From contig OZ243976.1 in the NCBI GenBank assembly GCA_965214795.1, positions 1,240,001-1,304,000 of the forward strand: a stretch of DNA of 64,000 bases, in the 5' to 3' direction. Shown here piece by piece: positions 8,205-16,060 of this stretch. This stretch comes from JAJDXW01 sp965214795. GTDB taxonomy: Bacteria; Pseudomonadota; Gammaproteobacteria; HK1. The notes under the pieces are model-generated. The model did not search any database. It saw only the letters and a program-made list of their open reading frames with translations, and was not told the origin of the DNA. Positions within the stretch are counted from its first letter, which is position 1. Each line of letters begins with the position of its first letter. The translations under genes and the position numbers were made by a program.

Positions 8205-9188
8205 ATGCGAAAGCTGATAGTAGCCGGTGCAATCGCCGCCGTCGGGCTAGGGGGAGCGTTGTCCCCGACCATGGTCGGAGCCGCCGACATCGTGATCAAG
8301 GCCGGGCACTCCCAGAACGCCGGCGAGCCCATGGACCTCGGGCTCAGGATGATCGGCGAGCATCTGGAGAAGGCGACGGGCGGCAAGGCGACGGTGGAGG
8401 TCTTCCCCAACATGCAGCTCGGCGGCGAGGTCGAGATGATCAAGCAGGTGCTGACCGGAAGCCTCGACATCACCTCTCCGTCGAACGCTCCGCTCACCAA
8501 CTTCGTGCCGGAGCTCAAGATCTTCGACATGCCGTTCCTGTTCCGCGACCAGGATCACATGATCAAGGTCCTGCGCGGGCCGGTGCTCCAGGAGATCAAC
8601 GACGTCGTCGCGAAGCGCGGCATCCGCCTGCTTGGCGTGTACAACGTCGGGGTTCGCCACCTCATGACCAAGGAGCCGGTGACGAGCATCGAGGACCTCC
8701 AGGGGCTCAAGATCCGGACCATGCAGAGCAAGTACCACATGGCCGCATGGAATGCCTTCGGGGCGAACGCCACGCCCATCAGCTACGCGGAGCTCTACTC
8801 GTCGCTTCAGACGGGGGTCGTGGACGGCGCCGAGGCGGCCAACACGAACTACTACGAGAAGAAGTTCTACGAGGTCGCGCCCAATTGGGGGCAGGTGGGC
8901 TGGACCATCCTGACCGCGCCGATCATCATGTCGGAGAAGAAGTTCCAGTCGCTTCCGGCCGATGTCCAGGCCGCGCTCCTCGAAGGCGGAGCCAAGGCGG
9001 CGGAGTGGGAGCAGGATCACTACGCGGAGGTGGACGCGGGACGCCTCGGGAAGATCGAGGAGGCGGGGGTCACGATCACCGCACTCGATCCCGTCCCGTT
9101 CCGCGAAGCGGCGAAGAAGGTCTACGAGGAGTTCCTCACCGAAGAGGACGAGAAGCGCCTTCTCCAGATGATCCTGGACACGATGTAG
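8205..9188 (+). CDS. dctP: TRAP transporter solute-binding protein, DctP family
   Basis: A 327-residue periplasmic binding protein. A Sec signal peptide covers roughly residues 1-26 (MRKLIVAGAIAAVGLGG, ending ...VGA before ADIVIKAGHSQ). The mature part has DctP-family blocks: MQLGGEVEMIKQVLTGSLDI, FDMPFLFRD, the substrate-arginine region LKIRTMQSK, and TGVVDGAEA. It captures an organic acid or amino-acid-like solute for the DctQM permease encoded next. ATG 8205 is eight bases after AAGGAG; an in-frame GTG at 8196 lies inside that ribosome site and is rejected. A terminator follows the gene, probably giving binding protein in excess over permease. Confidence 0.93.
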   Translation: MRKLIVAGAIAAVGLGGALSPTMVGAADIVIKAGHSQNAGEPMDLGLRMIGEHLEKATGGKATVEVFPNMQLGGEVEMIKQVLTGSLDITSPSNAPLTNFVPELKIFDMPFLFRDQDHMIKVLRGPVLQEINDVVAKRGIRLLGVYNVGVRHLMTKEPVTSIEDLQGLKIRTMQSKYHMAAWNAFGANATPISYAELYSSLQTGVVDGAEAANTNYYEKKFYEVAPNWGQVGWTILTAPIIMSEKKFQSLPADVQAALLEGGAKAAEWEQDHYAEVDAGRLGKIEEAGVTITALDPVPFREAAKKVYEEFLTEEDEKRLLQMILDTM

Positions 9189-9225
9189 GGTCGACCCTCG
9201 CGTTTCGAGTCGCGAGCGGCGGATC

Positions 9226-9260
9226 GGCCGGGCGAAAGGGAGGTTCGCCCGGCCGTTTTG
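9226..9260 (+). terminator. Intrinsic terminator after dctP
   Basis: A perfect 11-base-pair stem (GGCCGGGCGAA at 9226-9236 with its complement at 9244-9254), a 7-base loop and a GTTTTGTG tail. It lies 37 bases after the dctP stop. Partial read-through here would lower dctQM expression relative to dctP. Confidence 0.85.
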
Positions 9261-9299
9261 TGTTGCTATGAAAATACAGCCGGAAAGAGCGGGGTCCCT

Positions 9300-9372
9300 G
9301 GGTGCACGGGCGTTCCGCCCGCATTGACGATGCGGGTCTTCAGCCCGTTGCGGGCGGGACGCCCGCGTACCC
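9300..9372. repeat. Inverted repeat element with 24-bp arms
   Basis: The left arm at 9300-9323 and right arm at 9349-9372 are near-perfect complements, built on ACGGGCGTTCCGCCCGCA and TGCGGGCGGGACGCCCGCG. The 25-base centre holds a second short stem (GCATTGACGATGC). It lies in the 319-base gap between dctP and dctQ, after the terminator; I see no gene in that gap. It looks like a REP-type palindromic element. Confidence 0.75.
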
Positions 9373-9507
9373 GGAGGATCCGTCTTCACGACGCCGGGGC
9401 CCTTCATGACGGGCGGGAGCCGCGCCGTTCCGACCATGCGGGTTTCGAGGGGATGCATTCGGACGGGAGGGCGGTGGAGCCGACCGTGACCGCAGCGTGA
9501 GTTCGAG

Positions 9508-10026
9508 ATGAGCACGGTCCTCGCGCGGGTGGTCGCGGGAGTACGGCTCGCGGTCGCGGTCCTCGTCGTTGCCTGCTTCGCCTACATGACTCTCGCGGTC
9601 CTCGCCCAAGTCTTCGGGCGTTACGTATTCAACTACTCGATCTCCTGGACCGAGGAGACGGCGCGTTACGCGCAGATCTGGGTCGTGCTCATGGGGGCCG
9701 GGATCGCCATGCGGCGGGGGCTCCACGTGGCAGTGGACGCGCTCGCGGCCATGCTGCCGCTCCGGTGGGGGCGGGCGCTCAGCCTTGTCATCGCGGCGGG
9801 CGCGCTCTGGTTCCTCGGGGTCGTCATCTACGGGAGCCTGCCGCTCATCGAGCTCGGGTGGTTGTTCGAGACCTCCCCCGTGCTGCAGCTCCCCATGTGG
9901 ATCATCTACCTCTCCCTGCCCCTCGGAGCGGGGTATCTCGCGGTGGAGCTGGTGGCGCGGGTGGTGGAGCGATGGAATCGGCCGTTCGGTCTGCATCGCA
10001 CGAAGGAGGGAGATTCCGCGTCGTGA
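9508..10026 (+). CDS. dctQ: TRAP transporter small permease, DctQ family
   Basis: A 172-residue membrane protein with four hydrophobic segments at about residues 10-32, 50-67, 88-110 and 128-150. The block VFGRYVFNYSISWTEETARY, followed by MGAGIAMRRGLHVAVD, is the DctQ signature. In TRAP systems this subunit pairs with the large DctM permease to drive uptake with a sodium or proton gradient. Its TGA stop overlaps the start of the DctM gene by four bases, so the two are translationally coupled. The gene is separated from dctP by a terminator and an inverted repeat. Confidence 0.92.
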   Translation: MSTVLARVVAGVRLAVAVLVVACFAYMTLAVLAQVFGRYVFNYSISWTEETARYAQIWVVLMGAGIAMRRGLHVAVDALAAMLPLRWGRALSLVIAAGALWFLGVVIYGSLPLIELGWLFETSPVLQLPMWIIYLSLPLGAGYLAVELVARVVERWNRPFGLHRTKEGDSAS

Positions 10027-11306
10027 TCTTCGCCTTCTCGGCCTTTCTCGCCTTCCTGTTGATCGGGACGCCGATCGTCTTCGTGCTCGGCATTGCCGCG
10101 ACCCTCACCCTCCTCCTCACCACCGACGTGCCCCTCACCATCGTCTCCCAGCGCATCTACGACGGCCTCAACTCGTTCACCATCATGGCGATCCCGTTCT
10201 TCGTGTTCGCCGGGGCAATCATGGACGCGGGGGGGATCTCACGGCGCATCGTGGACTTCGCCACCGCCCTCGTCGGGTGGGTCGTCGGAAGCCTCCTCAT
10301 GGTGTCCGTGGTGGCGGCGACGGGGCTTGCGGCCATCTCCGGCTCCGGCTCGGCGGACGTGGCCGCCATCTCGTCGATCATGCAGCCGGAGCTCCGCCGG
10401 CGCCGGTACGACATCGACTTCTCGGCCGCGATCATCGCGTGCTCGGGCTCGCTCGCCCAGGTCATTCCGCCGAGCCTCATGATGGTGGTGGTGGCCCTCG
10501 TCTCGAACCTCTCGGTGGGCGCGATGTTCCTCGCCGGGGTGCTGCCGGGGCTGATGACCGTGCCGGGGTTGCTCGTGGCCGCCTGGCTCCACGCGCGGCG
10601 GGGCGGCCCCCAGTACCGGGAGGTGGAGCCGTTCACCGCCGCCCGGCTGCGGCGTACCTTCCTGCGGGCACTCCCCGCCCTCGGAATGCCGGTCATCATC
10701 ATCGGGGGGATCGTGGGGGGCGTGTTCACGCCGACGGAGGCGGCCGCGGTGGCCGTCCTCTACGGCCTCGTCGTCGCGATCGGCATTCATCGCGACCTGC
10801 GGATCCGCGACCTGCCGGCCCTCGTGCTGCGGGCGGCGGCGCTCTCCGCGGCGGTGATGATCATCATCGGTACGGCCAGCATTTTCGGCTGGCTCGTCGC
10901 GAACGCGAACCTCCCCACCCACCTCGCCGCGTGGATCAAGTCGATCTCCGAACAGCCCTGGACCTACCTGCTGCTGATCAACGTCCTGCTCATGGCGGTG
11001 GGCATGTTCATGGAGAGCCTCGCCGCCATCCTCATCCTCGTGCCGGTGCTGATGCCGATCGCGATCGATTTCGGGATCGAGCCAGTGCACTTCGGCCTGG
11101 TCGTGGTCATGAACTTCGCCATCGGGATGGTGACGCCGCCATACGGGATCACGCTCTTCGTCGCCTCCAGCATCGCCGAGCGGAGCATCGTGCAGGTGTC
11201 GCGGCGCATGTTCTGGCCGTGGCTCATGATGACCGTGATCCTGGTGCTCGTGACGTACGTACCGGACATCCCGCTCGCCTTGCCGCGGCTGGCCGGCCTC
11301 CTGTAG
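10023..11306 (+). CDS. dctM: TRAP transporter large permease, DctM family
   Basis: A 427-residue polytopic membrane protein starting at GTG 10023, which overlaps the dctQ stop (GTGA). Family features are FFVFAGAIMDAGGISRRIVDFA near residue 60, the SGSGSADVAAISSIM segment, QVIPPSLMMVVVA, and GGVFTPTEAAAVAVLYG. Near the end, AIGMVTPPYGITLFVASSIA is also typical. It forms the transport channel that receives solute from the DctP protein. No regulator or further transporter gene follows; the sequence after its stop is an unrelated, partly decayed stretch. Confidence 0.93.
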   Translation: MIFAFSAFLAFLLIGTPIVFVLGIAATLTLLLTTDVPLTIVSQRIYDGLNSFTIMAIPFFVFAGAIMDAGGISRRIVDFATALVGWVVGSLLMVSVVAATGLAAISGSGSADVAAISSIMQPELRRRRYDIDFSAAIIACSGSLAQVIPPSLMMVVVALVSNLSVGAMFLAGVLPGLMTVPGLLVAAWLHARRGGPQYREVEPFTAARLRRTFLRALPALGMPVIIIGGIVGGVFTPTEAAAVAVLYGLVVAIGIHRDLRIRDLPALVLRAAALSAAVMIIIGTASIFGWLVANANLPTHLAAWIKSISEQPWTYLLLINVLLMAVGMFMESLAAILILVPVLMPIAIDFGIEPVHFGLVVVMNFAIGMVTPPYGITLFVASSIAERSIVQVSRRMFWPWLMMTVILVLVTYVPDIPLALPRLAGLL

Positions 11307-11667
11307 CGCAACTTCATGCTACCCCCCGACACCGACCCATGCGGCCGGACGGAACGAATACTCGAAGCGCCCCCGGCGTTCCGGCGAGACCCCGGACGAG
11401 GGGGTCTCGGGCGGCCGGGGCGGAAAGGCGTGAACTCCACGGAGCGGTGAGGTGGGCAGGAACATCCTTTGGGGCCCGCGTCCATGACTCGGCCGCGGCC
11501 GCACCGGCCCTGCCAAGTCGGACTACACCTTCGGCTCATCCGACCTGCACGACTTCCCGTCCCTGAAGGAAACGTCATGCGGCGCGCGGCGCATCCTACC
11601 CCCGTGTGCATTCTTGGCTGTAGTCGCGGTGCCATGGAAACGCACCAGTCATGCCGAGAGTGGAGCC

Positions 11668-11820
11668 ACCTTCGATGCCCTCACCGCCGCCCAAACCCTC
11701 GAAGCCGCGAGGATCGATCGGGAGCACGCGAAGGCCATTGCCGTCGTCATTCGCAACGGACAAGGCGACTTCGCGACGAAAGCCGACATCGAGGGCGCTA
11801 AAGCCGATCTCGTCGGCAGC
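11668..11820 (+). pseudogene. DUF1640/CCDC90-like coiled-coil protein remnant
   Basis: The translated stretch FDALTAAQTLEAARIDREHA, continuing through AIAVVIRNGQGDF and ATKADIEGAKADL, resembles the N-terminal part of small bacterial DUF1640-type coiled-coil proteins, which begin with FDTL..A..L...GI...QAEAI and continue with LATKADLE. There is no ATG start in a suitable place, and after ADLVGS the frame runs into antisense sequence of the Uma2 gene. I read it as a truncated remnant. The gap from 11307 to 11832 holds nothing else recognisable. Confidence 0.5.
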
Positions 11821-11832
11821 ACAGGTATCTTC

Positions 11833-12420
11833 TCAGGGCCAGAGATCACCGAGGCTGAAGGTCACCGCATCGAAGGGGCGTATGCCGACCGGATCGTCGT
11901 CCTTCGCGCTCGCAATGAGCACCCACTGCCCTTCTCGCAGCTCGAACGCCTCCAAGGTGCGGTCCACCGGGTCCACCAGCCACAGATGCCCAACCCTTTC
12001 GCGGGCATAGACCGGGCGCTTCCCGTGCAGGTCGAGCCTGCGCGTCGAGGCCGAGAGCACCTCGCATACCCAATCGGGCGCCAAGGTGAAGAACGCCGTG
12101 TCGGGATAGTCCGGCATCCGCTCCCGGCGCCATCCCGCGAGATCCGGCACCAGAATGTCCTCGCCGAGATGCAACTCCGGTTCGTCGATGATCCACCACC
12201 CGCCCGGCCCGCCGCGGCCAAACTGAAATGGGTTCGAGAGATCGGTCCCGAGCGACGAGCTCGCCAGTGCATGTGGAGCGGCGGGCCGCGGGTGGGTATA
12301 CAGGGTCCCGTCGACGATCTCGGCCACCCGGTGCGGGGGGGCGTCGAGCACGTCCCGGTAGGTGGCCCGGGGGGTGGAATCGGACCGACCGCGCCGGGCC
12401 ACGGCGCCGGCCGCGCTCAT
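11833..12420 (-). CDS. Uma2-family (DUF820) PD-(D/E)XK nuclease-like protein
   Basis: A 195-residue protein of the Uma2 family, a large group of putative restriction-type nucleases common in cyanobacteria and scattered elsewhere. The expected acidic and basic residues are present: Asp in VPDLAGW, Glu in WVCEVLSAST, and Lys in GKRPVYAR, then the closing GHLWLVDPVDRTLEAFEL. A ribosome site (GGGGAGG) precedes ATG 12420; an upstream in-frame extension is rich in Arg and Pro and is not believed. It faces the DUF1640-like remnant tail-to-tail. Function in the cell is unknown; many family members are carried by mobile or accessory DNA. Confidence 0.82.
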   Translation of the reverse strand: MSAAGAVARRGRSDSTPRATYRDVLDAPPHRVAEIVDGTLYTHPRPAAPHALASSSLGTDLSNPFQFGRGGPGGWWIIDEPELHLGEDILVPDLAGWRRERMPDYPDTAFFTLAPDWVCEVLSASTRRLDLHGKRPVYARERVGHLWLVDPVDRTLEAFELREGQWVLIASAKDDDPVGIRPFDAVTFSLGDLWP

Positions 12421-13079
12421 CGTCCTCCCCTTCGCGCAAGCCGGAGGTGAGCCGTACCGCGCAGGTCGACCGCGAAGACGGGTTTCTGGCCGGGCAGGCA
12501 TCTCGTTTCGTTCATGGGGATCATCCTACGTCTCAGGTTTCGGGATTCAAAATGCCCGGTAGCCAGCCTGAAACCGGCCGATCAGCTCGTTGGGCACCAG
12601 CAGTGCGTTCAGACTGCTCGACGGACGACACGCTCAGGCTGCGTCGCCTCGTGGACCTCCCCCCACGGAATGCGTCCGGCCTGCACCAAGTCGATGGGCG
12701 ACGGCACGGACGTTGTACGAGAGACGCTCGACTTGGCAACGCCGGGTCGGGCGCCGGGTGATGCCCCGGCCTGGTGGTACGGCGGTACAACGGCGACAGG
12801 CCGGCGTCCGACTACGACAATCTCCACAGTGTCAGGTGGTATGGGAGTCCGAAGGACGAGTCGTGCAGGTCGGTATGGGCAGATACTGCGGCCGGGAAGC
12901 TCCGAGCCACAAGAGGAGATGGAAAATCCGAACGAATAACGAAAAAAATTCCTCGAACCGCGCGCGCCGCACTGCGAGTGGCTCCGGTGTTGCGACCGGC
13001 TATTGCAGGTTCCGGTGGTCGAGCGGGGCCGGGCGGGTCCGGACGCGGGGCGGAGAGTTGCCGGGGACGGGGCCGCAGG
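12421..13079. other. 659-base region without an assignable gene
   Basis: Several overlapping frames exist on both strands but none has a recognisable domain, a good ribosome site or consistent codon bias. The part at 12900-12960 is clearly richer in A and T (a run near 12938 reads AACGAAAAAAATTCC). Together with the remnant at 11668 this looks like decayed accessory DNA. Confidence 0.4.
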
Positions 13080-14174
13080 TCAGACGTTGAAGCGGAAGCG
13101 GATGACGTCGCCTTCCTCGATGACGTAGTCGCGGCCTTCGAGGCGCCATCGCCCCGCCTCCCTCGCGCCCGGCTCGCCGCCGTGCGCCAGGTAGTCGTCG
13201 CAGGTGACGACCTCGGCCCGGATGAACCCCCGCTCGAAGTCGCTGTGGATCCGGCCCGCCCCCTCCGGCGCGGCGGCGCCCGCCCGCACCGTCCAGGCCC
13301 GCGCCTCCTTCGCGTCCGCGGTGAAGAACGTGCGAAGCCCGAGCAGCTCGTAGCCGGCCCGCACGAACCGGTCGAGCCCCGGTTCCCCGAGCCCGAGGTC
13401 CGCGAGGAACTCGCGCTGTTCTTCCGGGTCGAGTCCGGCCAGGTCCGCCTCGATGGCCGCGCAGACCGGGACGACGCGCGCGTCCGCGGTCGTCGCGGCG
13501 GCCCGTATCGCTTCGAGACGGGGGTTGCCGTCGACGCCGTCCTCCTCCCCGACGTTCGCGACGAACATCACCGGCTTCGCGGTGAGGAGGGAGAGCTCCC
13601 GCAGCACGCCGCGGCCCCGGGGGCCGATCGCGAGGGTCCGGGCGGGGCGGCCGTCCCCGAGGTGCCGGCCCACCTCGCGGATGAGTGACACGCGCTCCCG
13701 CGCTTCCCGCCCTCCGGCCTTGGCGCTCTTCTCCGCCCGCGCGAGGGCCCGCTCGATCGTGTCGAGGTCCGCGAGCAGGAGCTCGGTGTCGACCGTGTCG
13801 AGGTCCGCGGCCGGATCCACCCGCCCGGCGACGTGAGCGACCCCCTCCGCCTCGAAGCAGCGCACCACGTGCGCGAGCGCGTCCATCTCCCGGATGTGTC
13901 CGAGGAAGCGGTTCCCGAGCCCCTCGCCCCGCGACGCTCCGGCGACGAGCCCGGCCACGTCGACGAAGGTCAGGCTCGCCGGAACCACCCGGGCGGGGCG
14001 CGCGATGGCGGCGAGGGCTTCGAGGCGGGGGTCCGGGACCGGCACCACCCCGACGTTGGGCTCGATGGTGCAGAAGGGATAGCTCTCGGCCGCGACCGCG
14101 AACCGGGCGAGGGCATTGAACAGGGTGCTCTTGCCGGCGTTCGGCAACCCGACGATACCGCACCGGAACCCCAT
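13080..14174 (-). CDS. ychF: Ribosome-associated ATPase/GTPase YchF (OLA1 family)
   Basis: A 364-residue YchF protein, the standard length. The N-terminal G domain shows GLPNAGKSTLFNAL (P-loop, about residues 9-22), FCTIEPNVGVV (switch region), DVAGLV (about 68-73) and the family-specific NVGEED in place of the usual NKxD, which is why YchF prefers ATP. The C-terminal TGS domain ends with the hallmark DVIRFRFNV. YchF binds ribosomes and influences stress responses. It is 327 bases downstream of pth in the same orientation, the usual gammaproteobacterial pairing. Confidence 0.97.
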   Translation of the reverse strand: MGFRCGIVGLPNAGKSTLFNALARFAVAAESYPFCTIEPNVGVVPVPDPRLEALAAIARPARVVPASLTFVDVAGLVAGASRGEGLGNRFLGHIREMDALAHVVRCFEAEGVAHVAGRVDPAADLDTVDTELLLADLDTIERALARAEKSAKAGGREARERVSLIREVGRHLGDGRPARTLAIGPRGRGVLRELSLLTAKPVMFVANVGEEDGVDGNPRLEAIRAAATTADARVVPVCAAIEADLAGLDPEEQREFLADLGLGEPGLDRFVRAGYELLGLRTFFTADAKEARAWTVRAGAAAPEGAGRIHSDFERGFIRAEVVTCDDYLAHGGEPGAREAGRWRLEGRDYVIEEGDVIRFRFNV

Positions 14175-14501
14175 CGGTGCCCCGCCGGCGGGCGGCGGAC
14201 GATCAGGCCGCGGGGCCGCCGGGCGGGGCGGACGGAGCGGGCGGTGCGGGCGGGGAGGCGCCTCCGGCGGGGCTCCCCCTGCCCGTGCCCCACGTCCGCT
14301 CGCTGCGCCTCATACCCGGCGTATCACGGAAGTCATTGTTTTCCGGCCCTTTGCTTTTTCCGTGAACGGCGCATCGAATGACGAACCAGCCCCTGGCCGG
14401 TCCCGATGCGGCCCGAGGAGTCCGGAGGCCCGAGGAGTCCGGCTTGGGCAGTCATCGGCAGATAGATTGCAGGCAATTGAATTGATATGAATGATTCATG
14501 T
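14175..14501. other. 327-base intergenic region between pth and ychF
   Basis: No gene is seen. It holds a 15-base direct repeat (GCCCGAGGAGTCCGG at 14411-14425 and 14428-14442). A perfect 13-base palindrome ATGAATGATTCAT at 14487-14499 lies directly after the pth stop, in a markedly AT-rich patch (14460-14500). Promoter elements for ychF would lie in the AT-rich stretch 14325-14375, but I cannot pick one with confidence. Confidence 0.45.
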
Positions 14502-15203
14502 TCAAGGTCCGGCTGGGAGATGTGGGGAACGGGCCGGGCTACCCTCCCGGCCCCGACCGTCGCCCGTGTCGGCCGGCCCCCCGGACTCGTCCGGTACCTC
14601 CACCGGCGCCCCGCCGCCCGTGTCCCGCTTCGTGTGCAGGGCCTTCATGACCGGCTGCAAATCGCCGGCGAGAACCGCCTCGGACCAGCCGAGCACCCGC
14701 TCGATCGCGTCGTCGATGAGACGCCGCTCCTCCGGCCGGGGGCGCTCGAGCACGTGGTCGATCGGGTCTTTCCCCGGGCCGGGGCGCCCGACGCCGAGGC
14801 GGACCCGTGCGAAATCGCGCGTTCCGAGGTGGGCCGCGACGTCACGCAGCCCGTTGTGTCCTCCATGGCCGCCCCCTTCCTTGAGGCGGACGGTTCCGGG
14901 CGGCAGGTCGAGGTCGTCGTGCACCACGAGGATTGCCGCCGGCACGATCCGGAAGTACCCCGCGACCGCTCCGACCGCCTGCCCGCTCCGGTTCATGTAC
15001 GTCGTCGGCTTGACGAGCCGCACCCGGCCCGCGGCCGTGCCGGCCTCGCAGACGTCGAGCGGGAAGCGCCGGGCCGGCCGGAAGGCCGCTCCGAGGCGCT
15101 CGGCAAGCCGGTCGACGAGCCGGAACCCCGCGTTGTGCCGGGTCCCATCGTACTTCGGCCCCGGGTTGCCGAGGCCCACGACCAGCTCCGGACGCACCGG
15201 CAC
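14502..15203 (-). CDS. pth: Peptidyl-tRNA hydrolase
   Basis: A 233-residue Pth, somewhat longer than the usual 190-200 because of a Gly/Pro-rich tail of about 35 residues. It frees tRNA from peptidyl-tRNA dropped by stalled ribosomes. Catalytic and binding residues are in place: Asn in VVGLGNPG, the catalytic His in GTRHNAGF (about residue 23), Asn in YMNRSG, Asp in HDDLDLP and His/Asn in GGHNGL. The start is GTG 15203. It follows rplY by 50 bases in the same direction and belongs to the conserved prs-rplY-pth-ychF group. Confidence 0.97.
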   Translation of the reverse strand: MPVRPELVVGLGNPGPKYDGTRHNAGFRLVDRLAERLGAAFRPARRFPLDVCEAGTAAGRVRLVKPTTYMNRSGQAVGAVAGYFRIVPAAILVVHDDLDLPPGTVRLKEGGGHGGHNGLRDVAAHLGTRDFARVRLGVGRPGPGKDPIDHVLERPRPEERRLIDDAIERVLGWSEAVLAGDLQPVMKALHTKRDTGGGAPVEVPDESGGPADTGDGRGREGSPARSPHLPAGP

Positions 15204-15253
15204 GACGGGCTGCCGTTCCCGGGGGTTCCGCTGCGCTGCGTTGCGCGGCCGGC

Positions 15254-15940
15254 TCAGCCTTCTTCGCCGGAGAAGGGCTCCGGCGAGTCGGCGTCGGAAG
15301 CGGATTCCGGGGCGAAGGGAAGGTCCGGCCCCTCCTCGCCTTCCGGAACCTCATCGACCTCGGTCACCCGCGACATCTGGATGCTGATCGCCGGCTGGTC
15401 GTGCTCGGGCCCGTGGGCGAGGGCGGGGATCTCCACTCCTTCGGGGAGCGGGATCTGGCTCAGGTGAATGCTGTCCCCGATGTTCATGTGCAGGGTGTCG
15501 ACGGAGAGGTATTCCGGCAGGTCCCTGGGAAGGCAGGTGATCTCCACTTCGGTGGTGTGGTGGGAGATCGAGCCGCCCGCCCGCCGCCCGGGAGAATCTT
15601 CCTCGTTCTCGAAACGGATGGGCACGAGCATGGTGATGCGCTGGGTCTCGCTCACCCGCAGGAGGTCCAGGTGCAGGATCCGCTCGGTCGCCGGATGGCG
15701 CTGCAGGCTCTTGATGACCGCCCTCTCCTCGCGTCCGTTCACCTTGACGGTGAGCACGTGCGAGAAGAACGCCTCGTTCGAGAGCTGCCGCCGGATCAGG
15801 TTCTCCGTGAGCTCGATGGGCATCGGCTCCTTCCCGGCGCCGTACATGATCGCGGGAACCCGTCCCTCGCGCCGGAGCCGACGTACCGCGCCCTTGCCTT
15901 GCCCGGAGCGGACATCCGCATGAAGTTCGAACTCGGCCAT
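15254..15940 (-). CDS. rplY: Large-subunit ribosomal protein bL25 (long CTC/TL5 form)
   Basis: A 228-residue two-domain bL25. Residues 1-95 are the 5S rRNA-binding domain (GKGAVRRLRREGRVPAIMYG; later RHPATERILHLDLLRV). Residues about 100-185 are the beta-rich TL5 C-terminal domain (VPIRFENEEDSPG, GGSISHHTTEVEI). The last 35 residues are an acidic low-complexity tail. It binds 5S rRNA in the central protuberance. ATG 15940. It sits between prs and pth, the standard arrangement in gammaproteobacteria. The long form, as opposed to the short E. coli protein, is usual in this type of genome. Confidence 0.96.
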   Translation of the reverse strand: MAEFELHADVRSGQGKGAVRRLRREGRVPAIMYGAGKEPMPIELTENLIRRQLSNEAFFSHVLTVKVNGREERAVIKSLQRHPATERILHLDLLRVSETQRITMLVPIRFENEEDSPGRRAGGSISHHTTEVEITCLPRDLPEYLSVDTLHMNIGDSIHLSQIPLPEGVEIPALAHGPEHDQPAISIQMSRVTEVDEVPEGEEGPDLPFAPESASDADSPEPFSGEEG

Positions 15941-16060
15941 GAATCGAAATCTCCGTGGTGGTTCGTCAGGTGGTTCGTTGCCGGGTCGCCGGACGGGGAA
16001 GCGAGGCGCGCGCCGCCGGCCGCCTCCGGGCCGCGTCCGGACTGGGGTCGGGCCGCGGGC

